Positions 25,758-35,302 are shown, counted from the first letter of the stretch. The stretch is DNA of 64,000 nt from Prauserella marina (GCF_002240355.1 NZ_CP016353.1:3584501-3648500), one strand, 5' to 3'. Notes: generated by a model from the sequence alone, not told the origin. A program made the numbers and translations.

Positions 25758-26534
25758 TCAATTACCCGGCGCCTCCAGTTGACCGACCTCGTAGTGCGCC
25801 TCGTCGTCCTTGGCGGTGATGGTGACGGTCTGCTGCTCACCGTTGACCATGACCTGGCACTGGAACGAGTTGTCCTTCTTGACTTCCTGGTCGGCGGGGC
25901 AGGTCACCGATTCGATGCCTTCGACGCCGTAGCTGTCGGTGAGGACCTTCTGCACGTCCTCGGCCATCTGCGTGTTGTCGAAGACCTTGGTGACCAGGAA
26001 ACCCGGCCACAGGAACAGGGCAACCGCGGCGGCCGCGACGACGAGCACGAGCCCGCTGACCCCGATCCACAAGCCTTTGCCGCCGCCGGATTTCGGCTGC
26101 TGCGCGCCGAACTGCTGTTGCCCGTAAGGCTGCTGGCCGAACTGGGTGGGGTCGTAGCCGGGCTGCTGCCCGTACGGCGATTGCTGTGTCTGTTGCGGCT
26201 GTTGGCCGTACTGGCCCTGCTGGCCCAAGGTGTTCGGGTCGTACCCGGGCTGCTGGCCGTATCCCGGCTGCTGCGGCTGGCCCTGCCCGTACCCAGGCTG
26301 CTGGCCGTATCCGGGCTGCTGTTGCTGGCCCTGCTGGCCATAGCCGGGCTGCTGGCCGTAACCCGGTTGCTGCCCGTAGGTGTTCGGGTCGTAGCCCTGC
26401 TGACCTTGCTGGCCTTGCTGGCCATAGCCTGGTTGCTGCGGGTAGCCGCCTTGCTGGGGGAACCCACCGGACGGGGGCCCCGGCTGCTGCTGCCCCCACT
26501 GCTGAGGGTCGTTGCCTCCGTACGGCGTGCTCAT
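25758..26534 (-). CDS. DUF4333-domain membrane protein with QPGYGQQ repeats
   Basis: 258 residues: N-terminal 135 residues are low-complexity Gln/Pro/Gly/Tyr repeats (QQPGYGQQ-like), cytoplasmic if topology is N-in, then one membrane helix (about 150-172), then an external DUF4333 domain with [27 protein letters not shown] (two conserved Cys). Matches the Rv2091c position next to HelY. The repeat region is prone to copy-number change. Function unknown. Confidence 0.85.
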   Translation of the reverse strand: MSTPYGGNDPQQWGQQQPGPPSGGFPQQGGYPQQPGYGQQGQQGQQGYDPNTYGQQPGYGQQPGYGQQGQQQQPGYGQQPGYGQGQPQQPGYGQQPGYDPNTLGQQGQYGQQPQQTQQSPYGQQPGYDPTQFGQQPYGQQQFGAQQPKSGGGKGLWIGVSGLVLVVAAAAVALFLWPGFLVTKVFDNTQMAEDVQKVLTDSYGVEGIESVTCPADQEVKKDNSFQCQVMVNGEQQTVTITAKDDEAHYEVGQLEAPGN

Positions 26535-26667
26535 CGTGTTGCCTCCGCCAATTCACCTATACGTCTGGTCCCCGCGCCGCGAGAAAATGCCGGGGCGTCG
26601 TCGGCGATCCAACCACAGCGCGCAGTCCAGCACACCTACCGGGCAGGCACGAGATCACACTCGACCG

Positions 26668-29454
26668 TCACACGTCGCCCGCCGCGACCACGCCACGGCG
26701 CAGCGTCTTGACCGCCTTGGCCGCGACGGCACCGACCGGATGGTCCCTTCCGAGGACGTCCTTGATCTGGTCGAGCAGGTCGATCACCTGCCGCGACCAG
26801 CGAACGAAGTCACCGGCGGACAGTTCCTGCCCGTTGGCCTCGGCGGCGGTGAGCACCTTCTCCAGCGATTCGCCGCGCGACCAGCGATACACCGGCCACG
26901 CGAAACCCGCGTCCGGTTCCCTGGTCCGCGTGAGCCGGTGCCTTCGCTCGTCCTCGACGAGTTCGGTCCACAGGCGGGCGGTCTCCTGCCACGCCTTCGG
27001 CACGCCACCGGAGGGCAGCCGGGGCTCGGCGGCTGCGTCCCTGCGCGCCTCGTAGACCAGCACCGACACCACGGCGGAAAGCTCGGGCGGCGTCAGCCCG
27101 TTCCAGATCCCGTGCCGGATGCATTCGGCCGCGAGCAGATCCGATTCGCTGTAGAGCCGCGAGAGCATCCGGCCGTGCTCGGTGACGACGTCCTCGGCGG
27201 TGAAATAGCCGCGCTCGGCGAGGAGCGCCCTGATGCGGTCGAAGGCCCTCGCCAGCGAGTGCGTCGTTGCCGCCACCTTGCGTTCGAGGTGCGCGGTCTC
27301 CCCGGCCAGCCGCTGATAACGCTCGACCCAGCGCAGGCTGGCTTCCCTGTCAGCGAGCCCGTGCGCGGGATGCTCGCGCAATTCGGCTCGCAGCGTGGCC
27401 AGTTCGGCATCCTCGTTGGCTCCCGACCTCCTGCGTTCGCGGGGTGGCCTGGTGATCCCGGTGTTGCGCAGCGAGGAGGCGATGTCACGGCGCGTCTTCG
27501 GAGAGCGCAATTCCACGTGCTTCGGCAGTCTGACGGTGCCGAGCGATTCGACGGGAGCCGGGAAATCGGACACCGAAAGCGGTCCCGACCAGCGGTCCTC
27601 CGTCACCACGACGGGGCGGGGTTCGTGAATCGGATCGAGTCCGGGGTCCACGACGACGGCGAGTCCCGCCCTCCGGCCCTGAGGTACCGAGATCACGTCG
27701 CCCTTGCGCAGCTTGCCGAGGGATTCCGCCGTCTGGGCCCTGCGGGTCGCCGAGTTCTGCCTCGCGAGCAGTTTTTCCCTTTCCGAGACCCGTTTGCGCA
27801 GCTCCACGTAGGACAGCAGGTCGTCGAAGTCGCCGCTCACGGCGTCGGCGTAGCCGGTGAGCGCTTCCTTGTTCCGCTCGATGCGGCGGGCCGTGCCAAC
27901 CACCGAGCGGTCGGCCTGGAACTGGGCGAACGACTGCTCAAGCAGATCGCGGGCCTGTTCGGTGCCGAACTGGCCGACCAGGTTGATGGCCATGTTGTAG
28001 CCGGGCCGGAAGGAGGAGCGCAGCGGATAGGTACGCGTCGAGGCGAGCCCGGCGACCTGCCTCGGATCGACTCCCGGCTGCCACACGACCACCGCGTGAC
28101 CCTCGATGTCGATCCCCCGCCTTCCCGCCCTTCCGGTGAGTTGCGTGTACTCGCCGGGTGTGAGGTCGACGTGGGCCTCGCCGTTGTACTTGACGAGCCG
28201 TTCGAGCACGACGGTGCGGGCGGGCATGTTGATGCCCAGTGCCAGCGTCTCGGTCGCGAAGACGACCTTGACGAGGCCGCGGACGAACAGTTCCTCCACC
28301 GTCTCCTTGAACGCGGGCAGCAACCCGGCGTGGTGAGCGGCGATGCCCTGTTCAAGGGCCTCGCGCCACTCCCAGTAGCCGAGCACGCCGAGATCCGATT
28401 CCGGCAGTTCCGCGGTGCGCTCGTCCACGACGCGCCGGACCTCGGCGATCTCCTCGGGTGTGTTGAGCCGCAGTCCCGACCGCACGCACTGCGTGACGGC
28501 GGCGTCGCAGCCCGCCCGCGAGAAGATGAACACGATCGCGGGCAGCAATGCCGCGTTGTCGAGCCGGTCGATCATGTCGACCCGCGACGGTGGCCGGAAC
28601 CGGGGCACCCTGGCCCCCTGGCCCCTTCCTCTTCCTCTGCCGCGCAGACCCGCCGGTGCGTGCATGCGCCCCATGTCCTCGGCCCTGCGCAGCAGCATCG
28701 GGTTGATCGTGGCCTCGCCGTTCTTCTCGCCAGGCCCGTCGTCGCGTTCACCCGCGAACAGGTCGAACATCCGGTTGCCGACGAGCATGTGCTGCCACAG
28801 CGGAACCGGTCGGTGCTCGTCGACGACGACGGTGGTGTCGCCACGAACCTCGACGAGCCATTCCCCGAATTCCTCCGCGTTGCTCACGGTCGCGGACAAA
28901 CCCACGACGCGCACGTACTCCGGCAGGTGGAGGATGACCTCCTCCCATACGGCGCCGCGGAACCGGTCGGCGAGATAGTGGATCTCGTCCATCACCACGT
29001 AGCCGAGGTCGTGCAACGCCGAGGAGCCCGCGTAGAGCATGTTGCGCAGTACCTCGGTGGTCATCACGACGATCTGCGCGTTGCCGTTGATCGCGGTGTC
29101 ACCGGTGAGCAGCCCGACCTGGTCGGGACCGTAGCGCGAGGTCAGGTCGGCGTACTTCTGGTTGGACAGCGCCTTGATGGGTGTCGTGTAGAAGCACTTG
29201 CGGCCTTCCGCCAGCGCCAGGTGCACGGCGAACTCGCCGACGACCGTCTTGCCGGCGCCCGTCGGCGCGCAGACCAGCACGCCGTGCCCGTCCTCCAGCG
29301 CCTGACAGCCACGCGTCTGGAAGTCGTCGAACTCGAAGGAAACCTCCCCTGAGAAACGGGTGAGCTGCGGGTACCTGCCCCTGCGGCGAGCGGCTTGATA
29401 CGCCTCGGCCGGCGTGGGCGAGCTGGCTTGGTCCACGGCGTCAGGGTTCCACAT
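26668..29454 (-). CDS. helY: Ski2/Mtr4-like DEAD/DEAH-box RNA helicase
   Basis: 928 residues, the size of HelY (Rv2092c). Motif I is CAPTGAGKT, Ia TPIKALSNQKY, II is VMDEIHYL (DEIH), III LSATVSN, IV FIFSRAGCD, V ATETLALGINMPARTVVLE and VI QLTGRAGRRGIDIEGH. The C-terminal DSHCT domain (LSAVVSVLVYEARRD...) is complete. It probably unwinds structured RNA during decay. ATG at 29454 is chosen; an ATG at 29490 is open but less likely. Conserved neighbourhood with the tat genes. Confidence 0.95.
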   Translation of the reverse strand: MWNPDAVDQASSPTPAEAYQAARRRGRYPQLTRFSGEVSFEFDDFQTRGCQALEDGHGVLVCAPTGAGKTVVGEFAVHLALAEGRKCFYTTPIKALSNQKYADLTSRYGPDQVGLLTGDTAINGNAQIVVMTTEVLRNMLYAGSSALHDLGYVVMDEIHYLADRFRGAVWEEVILHLPEYVRVVGLSATVSNAEEFGEWLVEVRGDTTVVVDEHRPVPLWQHMLVGNRMFDLFAGERDDGPGEKNGEATINPMLLRRAEDMGRMHAPAGLRGRGRGRGQGARVPRFRPPSRVDMIDRLDNAALLPAIVFIFSRAGCDAAVTQCVRSGLRLNTPEEIAEVRRVVDERTAELPESDLGVLGYWEWREALEQGIAAHHAGLLPAFKETVEELFVRGLVKVVFATETLALGINMPARTVVLERLVKYNGEAHVDLTPGEYTQLTGRAGRRGIDIEGHAVVVWQPGVDPRQVAGLASTRTYPLRSSFRPGYNMAINLVGQFGTEQARDLLEQSFAQFQADRSVVGTARRIERNKEALTGYADAVSGDFDDLLSYVELRKRVSEREKLLARQNSATRRAQTAESLGKLRKGDVISVPQGRRAGLAVVVDPGLDPIHEPRPVVVTEDRWSGPLSVSDFPAPVESLGTVRLPKHVELRSPKTRRDIASSLRNTGITRPPRERRRSGANEDAELATLRAELREHPAHGLADREASLRWVERYQRLAGETAHLERKVAATTHSLARAFDRIRALLAERGYFTAEDVVTEHGRMLSRLYSESDLLAAECIRHGIWNGLTPPELSAVVSVLVYEARRDAAAEPRLPSGGVPKAWQETARLWTELVEDERRHRLTRTREPDAGFAWPVYRWSRGESLEKVLTAAEANGQELSAGDFVRWSRQVIDLLDQIKDVLGRDHPVGAVAAKAVKTLRRGVVAAGDV

Positions 29455-29508
29455 CGTCCGTCCGGCCCGCATGCGGCAGGTGATCTCCACGTCGATTCGC
29501 GACGATCA

Positions 29509-29550
29509 CCGTTCGTTCTAAACTGCCGTTCGTCACCGTCTCCCGTTCGT
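29509..29550. promoter_or_regulatory. Three CCGTTCGT direct repeats, 17-bp period
   Basis: CCGTTCGT at 29509-29516, 29526-29533 and 29543-29550 in the gap between helY and the divergent TetR gene. The even phasing suggests a regulator site, possibly for the TetR protein, although TetR usually prefers inverted repeats. Confidence 0.45.
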
Positions 29551-29608
29551 CGCGCGGGTGCGGGATGACGTGGGAACCGACGCCGGTACCGAAAGCGAGA
29601 AGCACGAC

Positions 29609-30322
29609 GTGGAATTCAGCAAAGCGGTGACAGCCCAGACAGCCCAGCCGCCGTGGCGGACGAAGGCGAAAGCCCCGAGGCGGCTCCCTCGGCAGCCGCT
29701 GTCCCAGGAGTCGATCGTGGACGCCGCGCTCACCGTGCTCGACAGGGACGGGCTCGCGGCGGTCAGCATGCGCGGCACCGCACAGGAACTCGGCACCGGC
29801 CCGGCCTCGCTTTACGCCCACGTCGCGGACAAGAGCGAACTGCTCGACCTGCTACTGGAGCGCGTGTTCGGCGAAATCGCGCTCCCCAGGCGGATACCCG
29901 GCGGGTGGCGACTGGAACTGAGGGCGCTCGCACTGGAGATCCGCAGGGCGCTGACCACCCACGCGGGCATCGCCAGGGTCGCCATGCTCGGTGCGCCGAC
30001 CGGCCCCAACGGCCTCAGGGTCGGCGAGGCGATCCTCGACATCATGCTGAGCGCGGGCTTCCGGCCGAGAGTGTGCGCGCTCACCGCCGACCGCCTCGTG
30101 CTCTATGTCGCCGCCGACGTACTGGACGGTGCGCTGTACCCGGGCGATCCGGCAGGCAGGGAGCAGGTGGGCGGCTACCTGCGGAACCTGCCGGCCGAGC
30201 GGTTTCCGCACACGGTCGCGATGGCCGACGATCTCCTCGCCCGCGAACCGATTGAGCGATTCGAGTTCGGACTGGGTCTCATGCTCGACGGGCTCGCGGC
30301 GAGGGAAGGCCGGGGGCGCTAG
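29609..30322 (+). CDS. TetR-family transcriptional regulator
   Basis: About 237 residues. HTH region: QESIVDAALTVLDRDGLAAVSMRGTAQELGTGPASLYAHVADKSELLDLLLERVFGEI, with the conserved LYxHVxxK recognition helix. The C-terminal part resembles the TetR_C_1 ligand domain. GTG at 29609 (GAGAAG upstream) is preferred; GTG at 29558 would add 17 residues. It is followed after 18 bp by the MmcQ/YjbR gene. Ligand unknown. Confidence 0.85.
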   Translation: MEFSKAVTAQTAQPPWRTKAKAPRRLPRQPLSQESIVDAALTVLDRDGLAAVSMRGTAQELGTGPASLYAHVADKSELLDLLLERVFGEIALPRRIPGGWRLELRALALEIRRALTTHAGIARVAMLGAPTGPNGLRVGEAILDIMLSAGFRPRVCALTADRLVLYVAADVLDGALYPGDPAGREQVGGYLRNLPAERFPHTVAMADDLLAREPIERFEFGLGLMLDGLAAREGRGR

Positions 30323-30340
30323 CCGGCGTGCGAAACTGCC

Positions 30341-30736
30341 TTGGTGAAGCCACGGGAGCTGAGAGCAGCTTGTCTCGCGCTGGCGGGTTCCACCGAGGAA
30401 TTCCCCTTCGGCGAGGACAACAGCGTGTTCAAGGTGGGAGGAAAGATTTTCGCGCTCAGCAGGCTGCCGGGCCATCCGCTGCGGGTCAGCCTCAAGTGCG
30501 ATCCCGAGATCGCTCTCCAGTTGCGTGCGACCCACCCCGCGATCACCGGTGGCTATCACCTCAACAAGCGGCACTGGAACACCGTCCTGCTCGATGGGTC
30601 GGTGCCGGACACTCTGGTCCGCGAGCTGATCGAGGATTCCTACGACCTGGTGGTCGCCGGGCTGCCGAAGGCGAAGCGGGAGCGGCTGCGGTGGGCCGCG
30701 CTTGGCGATGAGGAGCGCGGTCAGCCGCTGGCCTGA
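30341..30736 (+). CDS. MmcQ/YjbR-family protein
   Basis: 131 residues of the CyaY-like YjbR fold: EFPFGEDNSVFKVGGKIFAL, then RVSLKCDPEIALQLR and PAITGGYHLNKRHWNTVLLDGSVPDTLVRELIEDSYDLV. Family members are often called DNA-binding, with little biochemical support. GTG start. It is probably co-transcribed with the TetR gene and overlaps the diacylglycerol kinase gene tail to tail by 16 bp. Confidence 0.9.
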   Translation: MVKPRELRAACLALAGSTEEFPFGEDNSVFKVGGKIFALSRLPGHPLRVSLKCDPEIALQLRATHPAITGGYHLNKRHWNTVLLDGSVPDTLVRELIEDSYDLVVAGLPKAKRERLRWAALGDEERGQPLA

Positions 30737-31617
30737 CCGAGGACGGTCAGCGCACCGGGGACGCAGGTGACGCGCTTGGGCAACGTGCCGAGTGATTCGC
30801 CGTCGGCGTAGGCGGGCCAGCCGTCGCAGGACAGTTCCACCGAGCGGGCACGCAGCGTGCGCACCGCGGGATGGTGGACGTGTTTGCCGCTGCGCAGGCT
30901 CGGCAGCAATCGCGCGAGTGTCCTGCGGGGCACCTTGCCGACGACGGTCACGTCGAATACACCGTCATCGGGGCTCGCCGAAGGACAGATCGGGATCCCG
31001 CCGCCGTACCAGCCGGTGTTGCCGACGGCGGCGAGGATGGCCTCGCCATGCCAGCGTTCGCTGCCGGTGTCGAGGGTGAGCCTGCCCGGCCGCAGCGCCG
31101 CGAGTTCGGCGACGACGGCGAGGTCGTAGCGGCGAGGCCCCTCGGGCCATCGCATCCGGTTGGCTCGCGCGTTGACGGCGGCGTCGAATCCCGAGCACAG
31201 CACGGTGCCGAACCAGGTCCCGTCTCCGGTTCTGCCGAGGTCGATCCGGCGGCGCGAACCCGAGCGCAATGCCCCTGCGACCGCGTCGGCGGCGGCATCG
31301 GGACTGGCGGGGACACCGAGCGCCCTCGCGAGGTCGTTGCCCGTACCTGAGGGGACGATGCCCAGCGCGACATCGGTTCCGGCGCAGAACTGGACCGCCT
31401 GGTGGACGGCGCCGTCACCGCCGAGCACGATCAGCACATCGAGCCCCGCCGCCCGCGAATCGGTCATCAGCGCGCGCGATTGCTCGACCGTGTTGGCCGC
31501 GAGCAGGTCGAGCCGGTCGACCTCGGTCCGCAACCTCGCGGCGACGGCGTCCGCGATCCGTGCCGCCGCGCCCCTTCCCGAGTCGGGATGCACCGCGAGC
31601 GCCGCACGTATCCCCAT
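30721..31617 (-). CDS. Diacylglycerol/lipid kinase family protein
   Basis: 298 residues. DAGK catalytic domain: AVHPDSGRGAAARIADAV, VLIVLGGDGAVHQAVQF (GGDG motif), GIVPSGTGNDLARALGVP. The C-terminal beta-rich domain includes GGGIPICPSASPDDGVFDVTVV. Phosphorylates diacylglycerol to phosphatidate or a related polyprenyl or sphingoid lipid. ATG 31617 lies 19 bp after tatC, so it is probably in the tat operon. It is separate from the PAP2-DGK fusion at 36739. Confidence 0.9.
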   Translation of the reverse strand: MGIRAALAVHPDSGRGAAARIADAVAARLRTEVDRLDLLAANTVEQSRALMTDSRAAGLDVLIVLGGDGAVHQAVQFCAGTDVALGIVPSGTGNDLARALGVPASPDAAADAVAGALRSGSRRRIDLGRTGDGTWFGTVLCSGFDAAVNARANRMRWPEGPRRYDLAVVAELAALRPGRLTLDTGSERWHGEAILAAVGNTGWYGGGIPICPSASPDDGVFDVTVVGKVPRRTLARLLPSLRSGKHVHHPAVRTLRARSVELSCDGWPAYADGESLGTLPKRVTCVPGALTVLGQASG

Positions 31618-31636
31618 GCCCGTGTCAGCCCCGAGG

Positions 31637-32596
31637 TCAGGTGATGTCGTCGGTGCTTGCCGGGCGTTGCTTGCCCTGAGCGGAGTCGTCGCCGACGGAA
31701 CTCGGCGTGTAGTTGAACGGAGCCGCCTCGTCGTCGTCGAGCTTGTCCCAGCCCTCGTCGGCACGCAGCCGGTCGCGCTTGCGGTCGTGCAATCTGGTGA
31801 TCTGCAACGCGAACTCGAACAGCAGGGTCAGCGCGAAGGCCAGCGCGAGCATCGAGAACGGGTCGGCAGGCGTGACGAAGGCGGCGAACACGAAGAGCGC
31901 GAAGATGATGCCCCTTCGCCACTTCTTCATCTGGTCGTATCTGACCACGCCGACCCGGTTGAGCATGATGATCAGCAACGGCAACTCGAAGCTCACGCCG
32001 AAGATCAGCAACAGCGACAGTACGAAGGAGATGTACTTGTCACCGGTGAACCAGGTGGTGAAGGACCCGCCGCCGAAGTTCGTCAGCAACTCCAGCGCGT
32101 GCGGTGTCATGAAGTAGGCCAGGCACGCGCCGAGCGCGAACAGCACGCTGGCGAACCCGACGAAGGTCAGCGCGTACTTGCGTTCCTTGGAGTAGAGACC
32201 AGGCGCGATGAAGGCCCAGAGCTGGTAGAGCCACAGCGGGGCGAACAACACCGCACCCGCTGTCAGGCCCACCTTCAGCTGGATCATGAAGGCTTCGAAC
32301 GGCACGGTCTGCAGAAGCCGGCACGGCCCTTCGGGGGGATACCGCTGGCCCTGCGGGATGGCGCAGTAGGGGCCGGTCACGATGTCCCCGAGTGAGGGAA
32401 TCGGCCCGACCCTGTTCTGGAACCAGATGAACCCGATGATGCCGCCGGCGACGAGCGCCAGCAGGGCATATCCCAGCCTGCGGCGGAACTCGTAGATGTG
32501 CTCGACGAGTGTCATCGTGCCGTCAGGATTGTGCCGACGGCTCCGATGACGCCGTTTACCCCCGCGCCGCGCGCGTGTGCCGGACGATTCCGCCAC
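31637..32596 (-). CDS. tatC: Sec-independent translocase subunit TatC
   Basis: Polytopic receptor subunit of the twin-arginine translocase, 319 residues with six membrane helices. A basic N-terminus ending RRHNPDGTMTLVEHIYEFRRRL gives the conserved signal-recognition region, including the Glu; LCLFGASVxFELP-like FGVSFELPLLIIML and DPFSMLALAFALTLLFEFAL follow. GTG at 32596 is chosen because NPDGTM is conserved in actinobacterial TatC; ATG 32515 is shorter. The C-terminal charged tail is about 60 residues. It works with TatA 51 bp upstream. Confidence 0.96.
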   Translation of the reverse strand: MAESSGTRARRGGKRRHRSRRHNPDGTMTLVEHIYEFRRRLGYALLALVAGGIIGFIWFQNRVGPIPSLGDIVTGPYCAIPQGQRYPPEGPCRLLQTVPFEAFMIQLKVGLTAGAVLFAPLWLYQLWAFIAPGLYSKERKYALTFVGFASVLFALGACLAYFMTPHALELLTNFGGGSFTTWFTGDKYISFVLSLLLIFGVSFELPLLIIMLNRVGVVRYDQMKKWRRGIIFALFVFAAFVTPADPFSMLALAFALTLLFEFALQITRLHDRKRDRLRADEGWDKLDDDEAAPFNYTPSSVGDDSAQGKQRPASTDDIT

Positions 32597-32647
32597 GGAG
32601 AGTGTCCGTTCTCTCGCTATCCAGTGATCACTGCCCCAGCGGTTCGG

Positions 32648-32992
32648 TCAGCTCGGGTTCCGCTGAGTCTGATCGGCGGCGCTGCCCGGCTGCTGCTTCT
32701 TGAGCTCGTCGAGCTGCCGCTGGAGGTCGGCAAGCTGCTGGTCCTTCTCGGCTCCCGGAGTAGCCGGAGCCGCCGCGTTCGTCGTCACCTGTGGCGTGGC
32801 GAGCTGCTTCGGCTCGGCGTCGGTCGCCTCCTGCTCGGACTCTCCGCTGCCGCGCATGTCCTTGGTCTCGGCCTTGAAGATCTTCATCGACTTGCCGATC
32901 GACCTCGCGGCGTCCGGAAGCCGCTTGGCGCCGAACAGTACAACCACGAGAAGCACCAAGATGATCAAGTGCCACGGTTGCAGTGCACCCAT
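32648..32992 (-). CDS. tatA: Twin-arginine translocase subunit TatA
   Basis: 114 residues: one N-terminal membrane helix ([34 protein letters not shown]) with the FGAKRLP hinge and amphipathic helix, then a long charged Gln/Ala-rich tail. Forms the translocation pore for folded proteins with TatC. No TatB is in this locus. Upstream is AAGGAGG in front of the ATG. Confidence 0.96.
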   Translation of the reverse strand: MGALQPWHLIILVLLVVVLFGAKRLPDAARSIGKSMKIFKAETKDMRGSGESEQEATDAEPKQLATPQVTTNAAAPATPGAEKDQQLADLQRQLDELKKQQPGSAADQTQRNPS

Positions 32993-33034
32993 CGGTGGCC
33001 TCCTTCTTACTTTTCCACGACCGATCGTACTGGT

Positions 33035-33253
33035 TTAGCCATTGTGCGTGCGTGAACGACCTCGCCGCTGCCCGATGGCGACCTTGACGGCCGCGACCCT
33101 GGCTCTCAGCAGGCCGAGCTGGTCGTGCGTACTCGCCGAGACCATGCTCGCCGTACGGCCGTACCGGCGCAAGAGCCTCGCCGACCGAATCGTGATGACG
33201 ACGAGCACGAGAATCCCGAGCGCGACCAGGCAGGCGCTCAGCACGTAGAACAC
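33035..33253 (-). CDS. Small membrane protein between pafC and tatA
   Basis: 72 residues: one N-terminal membrane helix (about 3-24) and a basic cytoplasmic tail with STHDQLGLLRARVAAVKVAIGQRRGRSR. It lies 9 bp from pafC and 42 bp before tatA in the same direction, so is probably part of the pafBC-tat operon. Unknown function; GC-frame and operon position support that it is real. Confidence 0.72.
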   Translation of the reverse strand: MFYVLSACLVALGILVLVVITIRSARLLRRYGRTASMVSASTHDQLGLLRARVAAVKVAIGQRRGRSRTHNG

Positions 33254-33262
33254 GTGTGCAGC

Positions 33263-34243
33263 TTACTGGGCGAAGGTGACGGGAAGGTGACGTGCCCGCG
33301 CCAGCGCGTCGACGGCCCGCTGTCGTACCGCCGTCGCCAGTTCCGGCGGGTGTTCCACTCGCACGTCGCCGCCGAGACCCAGCACGAGGCGCAGCATCCA
33401 GGACTGGTCGCCGTATCGCATCCGCACCCTCAGCTCACCGCCGTCGAGCTCGGCGACCTCCTCGCACGGGTAGTACTCGGCCACCCACCTGGCGTCCCTG
33501 CTCAGCACGAGCTGCGCCTCGCCGTGTTCGGGCCGGGGAGAGAACACCCCCGAGGAAAGGTCCGTCGGCCGGGCCCCCTTCGGCGGGTCGGCCCGCTCGT
33601 CGAGCACCGTCAGCTCGTCGATGCGGTCCAGCCGGAACAGCCGGACGTCTCCCGCCTTGCGGCACCACGCCTCCAGGTAGCTGGTGCCCTGCACGATCAG
33701 CAATCGCATCGGGTCGACCGTGCGCACCGACATCCGGTCACTCGAAGCCGTGTAGTAGCGGATCCGCAGCGCACGGCCAGCCTGGAGCGCGCCCCGCAGC
33801 GTCTCCCTCGTCTTCGCGGTGGCCTCACGCTCTCGCGTTCCCCTTCCGACCACCACACCGGAAGGCTGTGCGTTGCCTGCCGCGGCCTCGATCTTGGCGA
33901 TGGCCCTGTGCACGGCCGCGGTGTCGACGACACCGGGCGTTTCGGCGAGTGCCCGCAGCGCGATCACCAGCGCGCTCGCCTCCGCGCCGGTCAGCCGCAG
34001 CGGCCGGTTCATCCCCGCGTCGAAGGTGACCGACACGGTGTCGCCGTCGAAGAACAGGTCGATCAGGTCGCCCGGCCCGTACCCGGGGAGGCCGCACATC
34101 CACAGCAGTTCGAGGTCCTTGCGCAACTGCTTGGCGCTGACGTCGAAGTCCTGGGCCGCCTGCTCGATCTTGATACCCGGCCTCGCCAGCAGGTAGGGCA
34201 CCAGCGCCAGCAGTCTCGGCAGCCGCTCCGTCGAGCCACTCAT
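33263..34243 (-). CDS. pafC: WYL-domain transcriptional regulator PafC
   Basis: 326 residues. N-terminal HTH (LLALVPYLLARPGIKIEQAAQDFDVSAKQLRKDLELLWMCGLPG) and WYL domain (RALRIRYYTASSDRMSVRTVDPMRLLIVQGTSYLEAWCRKAGDVRLFRLDRI) plus WCX extension. PafBC heteromers activate the RecA-independent DNA-damage response in mycobacteria. ATG 34243 overlaps the pafB stop by 4 bp. In some actinobacteria the two are fused; here they are separate. Confidence 0.95.
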   Translation of the reverse strand: MSGSTERLPRLLALVPYLLARPGIKIEQAAQDFDVSAKQLRKDLELLWMCGLPGYGPGDLIDLFFDGDTVSVTFDAGMNRPLRLTGAEASALVIALRALAETPGVVDTAAVHRAIAKIEAAAGNAQPSGVVVGRGTREREATAKTRETLRGALQAGRALRIRYYTASSDRMSVRTVDPMRLLIVQGTSYLEAWCRKAGDVRLFRLDRIDELTVLDERADPPKGARPTDLSSGVFSPRPEHGEAQLVLSRDARWVAEYYPCEEVAELDGGELRVRMRYGDQSWMLRLVLGLGGDVRVEHPPELATAVRQRAVDALARARHLPVTFAQ

Positions 34244-35241
34244 GCCCGCTCCCCCTGCGCGACGCGTTCCAGCCGGTCCCTCACCGCTTTGGCGAGCACA
34301 TCCGGTTCCAGCACGAGCACATCCGGTCCGTGGCCCGCGATCCAGTCGGCCGCGCTTTCCGGGTAGTACAGGTCGATCTCCACGATGTCGCCGTACTCCC
34401 CGGCGTCCGCGACGTCCCCGGCGCCGCCGAGGGTCATGCCGCCGACGACGGTGGCGTGCCTGCGCACTCCGGCCGCCCTCCCCTCGGCGACCCACAGTTT
34501 CGCCTTCGCGATCGGCGAGGTCTCGGCGTTCGAACCGGTGGCCACGAGTTCGAGCAGGTTCACGCCGGGAGGGCGCCGCACCTCGCCCTTCTTGCCAGCC
34601 GTGCTGACCTCACCGGTGATCCTGGAGAGCCGGAAACACCGGGGGGCCTTGCGGTCGCGGTCGTGGCCGACGACGTACCAGCGCGCCTTCCAGGACACCA
34701 CGCCCCACGGCTCCAGCGTGCGGGTGCGCCGCTCAGGGGAATCCGAGCGCCGGTAGTCGAATCGCACGACCTGGCCGCTTTGCACCGCCGCGAGCAGTGG
34801 CGCGAAGGCGGGCTCGGTGTGCACGCGCGGCTCGACGACGGGCGAGGCGTTCTCGTCGACCTCGACGCCGGCCGCCCTCAGCTTCACCAGGGCGCCGTGG
34901 GCCTGCCCGGTCAGCTCTGGCGAATCCCACAGCCGCACGGCGAGCGCGACCGCGGTCGCCTCGTCGGGGGCGAGGTCGATCTCGCCGAGTTCGTAGTCGC
35001 GGCGCGCGATGCGGTAGCCCTCGACCGGATCGAACGTGGAGTTCCGGCCGGTCTCCAGCGGAATGCCCAGTTCGCGAAGCTCGGTCTTGTCTCGTTCGAA
35101 CATCCTGGAGAACGCGTCGTCGGTCGCCGCGTCGGCGTAACCGGGGACGATGCCACGAATCCGCTCGGCAGTCAGGTACTGCCGAGTCGAAAGGAGAGCG
35201 AGCACCAGGTTGACCAGGCGCTCGGCGCGGGCGGTGGACAC
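34240..35241 (-). CDS. pafB: WYL-domain transcriptional regulator PafB
   Basis: 333 residues, paralogue of PafC: N-terminal HTH with ERLVNLVLALLSTRQYLTAERIRGIVPGY, WYL module VVRFDYRRSDSPERRTRTLEPWGVVSWKARWYVVGHDRDRKAPRCFRLSRI, and a C-terminal WCX domain. GTG start, 61 bp behind pafA. With PafC it controls DNA-damage genes, and the position beside pafA is conserved although it is not needed for pupylation itself. Confidence 0.95.
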   Translation of the reverse strand: MSTARAERLVNLVLALLSTRQYLTAERIRGIVPGYADAATDDAFSRMFERDKTELRELGIPLETGRNSTFDPVEGYRIARRDYELGEIDLAPDEATAVALAVRLWDSPELTGQAHGALVKLRAAGVEVDENASPVVEPRVHTEPAFAPLLAAVQSGQVVRFDYRRSDSPERRTRTLEPWGVVSWKARWYVVGHDRDRKAPRCFRLSRITGEVSTAGKKGEVRRPPGVNLLELVATGSNAETSPIAKAKLWVAEGRAAGVRRHATVVGGMTLGGAGDVADAGEYGDIVEIDLYYPESAADWIAGHGPDVLVLEPDVLAKAVRDRLERVAQGERA

Positions 35242-35302
35242 CCTGCCAACCCTAACTCGCCCCGTTCTCGCCGTTCGTCAGGTCTCCCCAGCGCGCCGCG
35301 GC

